This document shows, in pieces, positions 19,004 through 22,049 of a DNA stretch of 22,049 nucleotides. Position 1 is the stretch's first letter, and each line of letters opens with the position of its first letter. The position numbers and the translations under genes are program-made. Below the pieces are notes generated by a model. It saw only the letters and a list, made by a program, of their open reading frames with translations, was not told the origin of the DNA and ran no database searches. The stretch is from a virus. Location: IMG/VR virus record IMGVR_UViG_3300021963_000730, positions 1 to 22,049 of that record; one strand, given 5' to 3'.

Positions 19004-22000
19004 TTACGCTGGGTTAATATTTGATCCATTTTCTGTATAAGCACCTTGAGCAGAGGTTCCTACAGTATATCTACTTACTGAATAATTTGAATCATAAGAA
19101 ACTCCTTGAACTCCAAACCTGTATGAGGTTCCAGTAAGAGAAGTGTATATATCTGATTTTGGAGTTTCGCTAAACAAACTATGGGTTGCCGTAGCTCCGC
19201 TAGAAGTATTTCTAATTCTAGTATACCATGCTGTAAAAGATCCACCAGATCTTGTGCTAGTCCATGTTCCAGTTATTTGTCTTGTTGCAGTTTTTGAAGC
19301 TGAAACAGTTCCAATTGTAAATGTTGCTGGCGTTGCTGCAGCTGATGTTGTTAAGCTGTAATTTGCAGATGCAGTATTTCCAGTAGAAGATGTTACTGTT
19401 ACTGTTCCAGTATATGTTGTTGATGCAGAAAGTCCAGTTTTTGAAATAGATGTTCCAGTTGTTCCAGTTCCGCTAAATGTTCCATCTGAGCTATAACTTG
19501 ATTGGTTGGTTGATGTCCAGTTAATTGTTCCTTGAGCAGCTGTAACCCCAGTATTTCCAGACATTGTTATTGTTGGAATTACAGAGTTGGCTGTCCATTT
19601 TGCCCAAAGAGTTACATTTGCAGTAAGCGTTATTGCTGCATTTGATGCATAATTTGTTCCAGTCCCAGATGAATTTGTATTCCATCCAGCAAAAGTAGAT
19701 CCAGATTTGGTAGGGGCGGTTCCAGAAACTGTTGTAGCCCATCCAGAACCACTATCTGTTCCACTTGTTTGTGATGGGGCCCCAGTTCCAGTATTGGCAT
19801 CATAAGATAAAAATCTTGTTGCAGAAAGAGTGTAAGACGAACCAGAACTCCAATTACTGAGCGATGTTGATGGAGCAGTAGTGCCAGTAGTTCCTGTTGT
19901 TAATGCAGATCTTGCATACACGTACCATGTTCCAAGAGAACCAGGCCCAGTTGTATCCTGAATTGTAGTTGTTGTGCTTGAGCCATCGGGAGTTACTCCA
20001 ACTCCAGGAGCTGTAGCAGAACTCCACCAATAAATTTGATAAGCTGGTCCTCCACCTGAAACGTTAACAGTTAAAGTTCCTCCTGGAGAAGATTGGGATG
20101 GGGTTCCAACAATTGCTGGAGTTGTCAATACATTATTTGCAAGGTCTGTTGTAGTCTCAGTTCCACCAACTAATGCAGATGTTCCAGTGCTATTTGTTGC
20201 AGAAGCAAATACCCTATATCTTTTTCTTCCACTTGATTGTGAATCTGTAAACTCAGAAGGAGGTATTGTATATGTTGCAGAGGTAACATTTCCAAAATCT
20301 TGAACTAAAGTTTCTGAAGTAATAACCCCTGGAGTTCCTCTGTATAGTCTTAAATTATAAGATGCTGGACTATAATTCCATGTACCAACTCCAAGATTTA
20401 GTGTTTGACCAACAGTTGGGGTTCCAGAAAGTGTTGGGTTTGTATTAATTGTAGGGGCTGGAAGGTATACTCCAACAGCACTTGATGTTTTGGCACTTGC
20501 ATATGGAGTCCAAGTTGTTCCATCTGCAGAAGCTGATACAAAATAGTATTGTGCGCCTCTTCCAAATGGGGTGTAACTATTTCTATCTGGATCTGATGGG
20601 CCCCAAGCCCATGAACCTGAAGTTTCTGTAATTGTTGAAAAGTTAACAAATTTTTCTTCATCATAATATGTTGCTGGTGAACCTGGACTTACTCCATTGC
20701 TATTCCAATAAATTCTATATACAGTTGCATTTGTAGCACCAGACCAAGAAATTGTTACTGTGTCTGTGCTTCCGTTGTTTGCTGCAGTTACAGATGTTGG
20801 ATATGTTGCTGCTATTGCATTTGTTTTTATATTTGAGCTAACACTTGGAGTTCCGCTATATGATACTCCAGTTGAATATTCATATATCGAAGTCACTCTT
20901 ACATAATATGTTGTATTTGGTTGAGTGCCATCTGCTGACGTGAAGCTGGCAGTTCCATTTATCCCAGATACTGTTTTTGTAGCAATAGTATTATACGGAG
21001 AAAGGTATTGAACTAAAGCAACTTCATGTTTATTTGCTGAACCTCCTCCAACAATTGAAACTCCTATGTCGTAAGATCCATTTGTTCCAAGGTAAGGGTT
21101 TCCAATAGTTGCTGTTGGATTATCATTTCCACTTAGCACTTTTGAACCATAAGCAGTAAGTGATCCTTCTGCTCCTGTTTTATTGCTAGACAAGTAAGGA
21201 CGCAGATAAGAGGTGTAGCTTCTTGTAGTAGAATTTGCTCCAGATAAAGCAATTACCCCAGCAGTATTACTATTTATATTTATATATCCCTGTATTGAGT
21301 CGGTTGCCATAAAGCTATCATACTCAAGCCATGCATTCATTGAGGCTGTATTATTTCCAGAGGTAAAAAATACGTGACCAGTATTTGCAGCAAAAGATTT
21401 TACTACAACATTTGTCGGTGCTCCTGGCCGTGCAGAGCTTGTTATGTTCAAAGAGTTACTCGATGAACTAGTCTCTCCGTCATAATTTACTGCCCTTACT
21501 TGAACAGTATAATATGTTCCTTCTGCAACATATATCTTTGCACCATTTACTTGGTTTATGTATCCAGTTCCAAGCGTCCCGTATGTTCCCGTGCTAATTT
21601 GAGAAAAAGATCCACCATTTAATGAGTACTCATAATATTTTTCTGCATTGCTTCCAAAAGAGGACTGATAGATATTAAAAGATATATAGGTGCCAAAATA
21701 GTCTGCTGTTGTTGCTATACTAGAAATAGATGGGGAACTTGGGGCAACTCCTGGCGGATACAATGTATTTGTAGATATGATTGATCCATCTGTAGTTCCG
21801 CCAAACTTTGCCCTGGCAGTAATTTCATAATACTGATAATCTGCAACATTTGCTGTTGCTGTTAAAACTCCACCTGATCTACCAGACTCCATAGTGTAGG
21901 GAGAATCGTTATATGTTAATAGTGTTGTATAATAAGATACTGGGAAGTAATAGTCTGTACTTCCATTCCATGGGCCATACCCACGAATTTGTAACTCATA

Positions 22001-22049
22001 TCTGTCTGCCGATGCAGATTGCCCTATATCAACTGCAACTGTTCTCTTC
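19004..22049 (-). CDS. Large tail/fibre protein with fibronectin- and Ig-like repeats, C-terminal part
   Basis: The frame is open from 22048 to the stop at 19004, so at least 1014 residues are present and the N terminus lies outside; the ATG at 21892 is internal (52 sense codons precede it, with YELQIRGYGPW in them). It is built of beta-sandwich modules: repeated P-x-AP or T-xx-V-N-x-x strands, fibronectin-III-like Y-x-V-R-x-x sections (YTVQVRAVNYDG, YYVRVTSIYE), an Ig-like LSGTPTVGQTLNLGVGTW module, and a List-Bact or InlB B-repeat-like module at about 19590-19813 (YDANTG ... GWNT ... LWAKW). Thr/Ser/Gly-rich throughout; no enzyme motif. Probably an extracellular receptor-binding or tail-surface protein. 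Its DNA is rich in simple Thr/Ser codon runs. Confidence 0.82.
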   Translation of the reverse strand, partial: KRTVAVDIGQSASADRYELQIRGYGPWNGSTDYYFPVSYYTTLLTYNDSPYTMESGRSGGVLTATANVADYQYYEITARAKFGGTTDGSIISTNTLYPPGVAPSSPSISSIATTADYFGTYISFNIYQSSFGSNAEKYYEYSLNGGSFSQISTGTYGTLGTGYINQVNGAKIYVAEGTYYTVQVRAVNYDGETSSSSNSLNITSSARPGAPTNVVVKSFAANTGHVFFTSGNNTASMNAWLEYDSFMATDSIQGYININSNTAGVIALSGANSTTRSYTSYLRPYLSSNKTGAEGSLTAYGSKVLSGNDNPTATIGNPYLGTNGSYDIGVSIVGGGSANKHEVALVQYLSPYNTIATKTVSGINGTASFTSADGTQPNTTYYVRVTSIYEYSTGVSYSGTPSVSSNIKTNAIAATYPTSVTAANNGSTDTVTISWSGATNATVYRIYWNSNGVSPGSPATYYDEEKFVNFSTITETSGSWAWGPSDPDRNSYTPFGRGAQYYFVSASADGTTWTPYASAKTSSAVGVYLPAPTINTNPTLSGTPTVGQTLNLGVGTWNYSPASYNLRLYRGTPGVITSETLVQDFGNVTSATYTIPPSEFTDSQSSGRKRYRVFASATNSTGTSALVGGTETTTDLANNVLTTPAIVGTPSQSSPGGTLTVNVSGGGPAYQIYWWSSATAPGVGVTPDGSSTTTTIQDTTGPGSLGTWYVYARSALTTGTTGTTAPSTSLSNWSSGSSYTLSATRFLSYDANTGTGAPSQTSGTDSGSGWATTVSGTAPTKSGSTFAGWNTNSSGTGTNYASNAAITLTANVTLWAKWTANSVIPTITMSGNTGVTAAQGTINWTSTNQSSYSSDGTFSGTGTTGTSISKTGLSASTTYTGTVTVTSSTGNTASANYSLTTSAAATPATFTIGTVSASKTATRQITGTWTSTRSGGSFTAWYTRIRNTSSGATATHSLFSETPKSDIYTSLTGTSYRFGVQGVSYDSNYSVSRYTVGTSAQGAYTENGSNINPA

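Noticed and set aside
21892-21892. ATG at 21892 as the start of the large tail gene
   Set aside because: The frame stays open to the window edge with tail-like sequence before this Met, so it is internal.

Overview
The window is a piece of a tailed double-stranded DNA phage (or prophage) genome. All supported genes lie on the minus strand, so transcription runs from position 22049 towards position 1. The DNA is AT-rich, genes are packed with 1-17 base overlaps (many ATGA or TAATG junctions), and the gene set is typical of a lytic phage: tail protein, its own replisome, recombination nucleases, terminase, tRNAs and a lysin. The host is not proven. Consensus sigma-70 promoters sitting 6 bases before start codons (leaderless geometry), a bacterial-type DnaE with a complete PHP domain, and surface-type repeats in the tail protein would fit a low-GC actinobacterium, for example a freshwater lineage. 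This is inference.

Region 1 (22049-17820) holds the 3' part of a very large fibronectin/Ig-like tail or fibre protein, then four small genes, three of them probably coiled coil. A rho-independent terminator (17753-17775) closes this block. Unusually, a consensus promoter (17787-17814) lies just upstream of that terminator, so the leader of the next operon looks like an attenuator.

Region 2 (17737-6986) is the replication block: metallophosphoesterase, zinc-ribbon and MerR-like DNA-binding proteins, several small proteins, a possible helicase loader, DnaB-type helicase, DnaG-type primase, a T4 gp32-like zinc SSB, DNA polymerase III alpha (DnaE), small acidic proteins, a MazG-like pyrophosphohydrolase and RecA. 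Internal promoters precede ssb, the dnaE unit and recA. No sliding clamp or clamp loader is visible, so the phage probably borrows the host's.

Region 3 (6999-3624) follows recA as a recombination and DNA-metabolism block: zinc ribbon, putative PD-(D/E)XK nuclease, unknown protein, Cas4-like exonuclease, two-zinc-finger protein, RuvC-like resolvase, a 48-residue HTH protein, a SAM methyltransferase and a DUF1599/Nmad1-like protein.

Region 4 (3627-1) is the packaging and lysis end: a strong leaderless promoter with a 16-bp palindrome in its spacer drives terS and terL, then a small Cys-rich gene. A second consensus promoter starts almost exactly at a tRNA with a CAU anticodon, followed by a small gene, a structured non-coding stretch, tRNA-Arg(UCU) and the start of a CHAP-domain endolysin that runs off the window.
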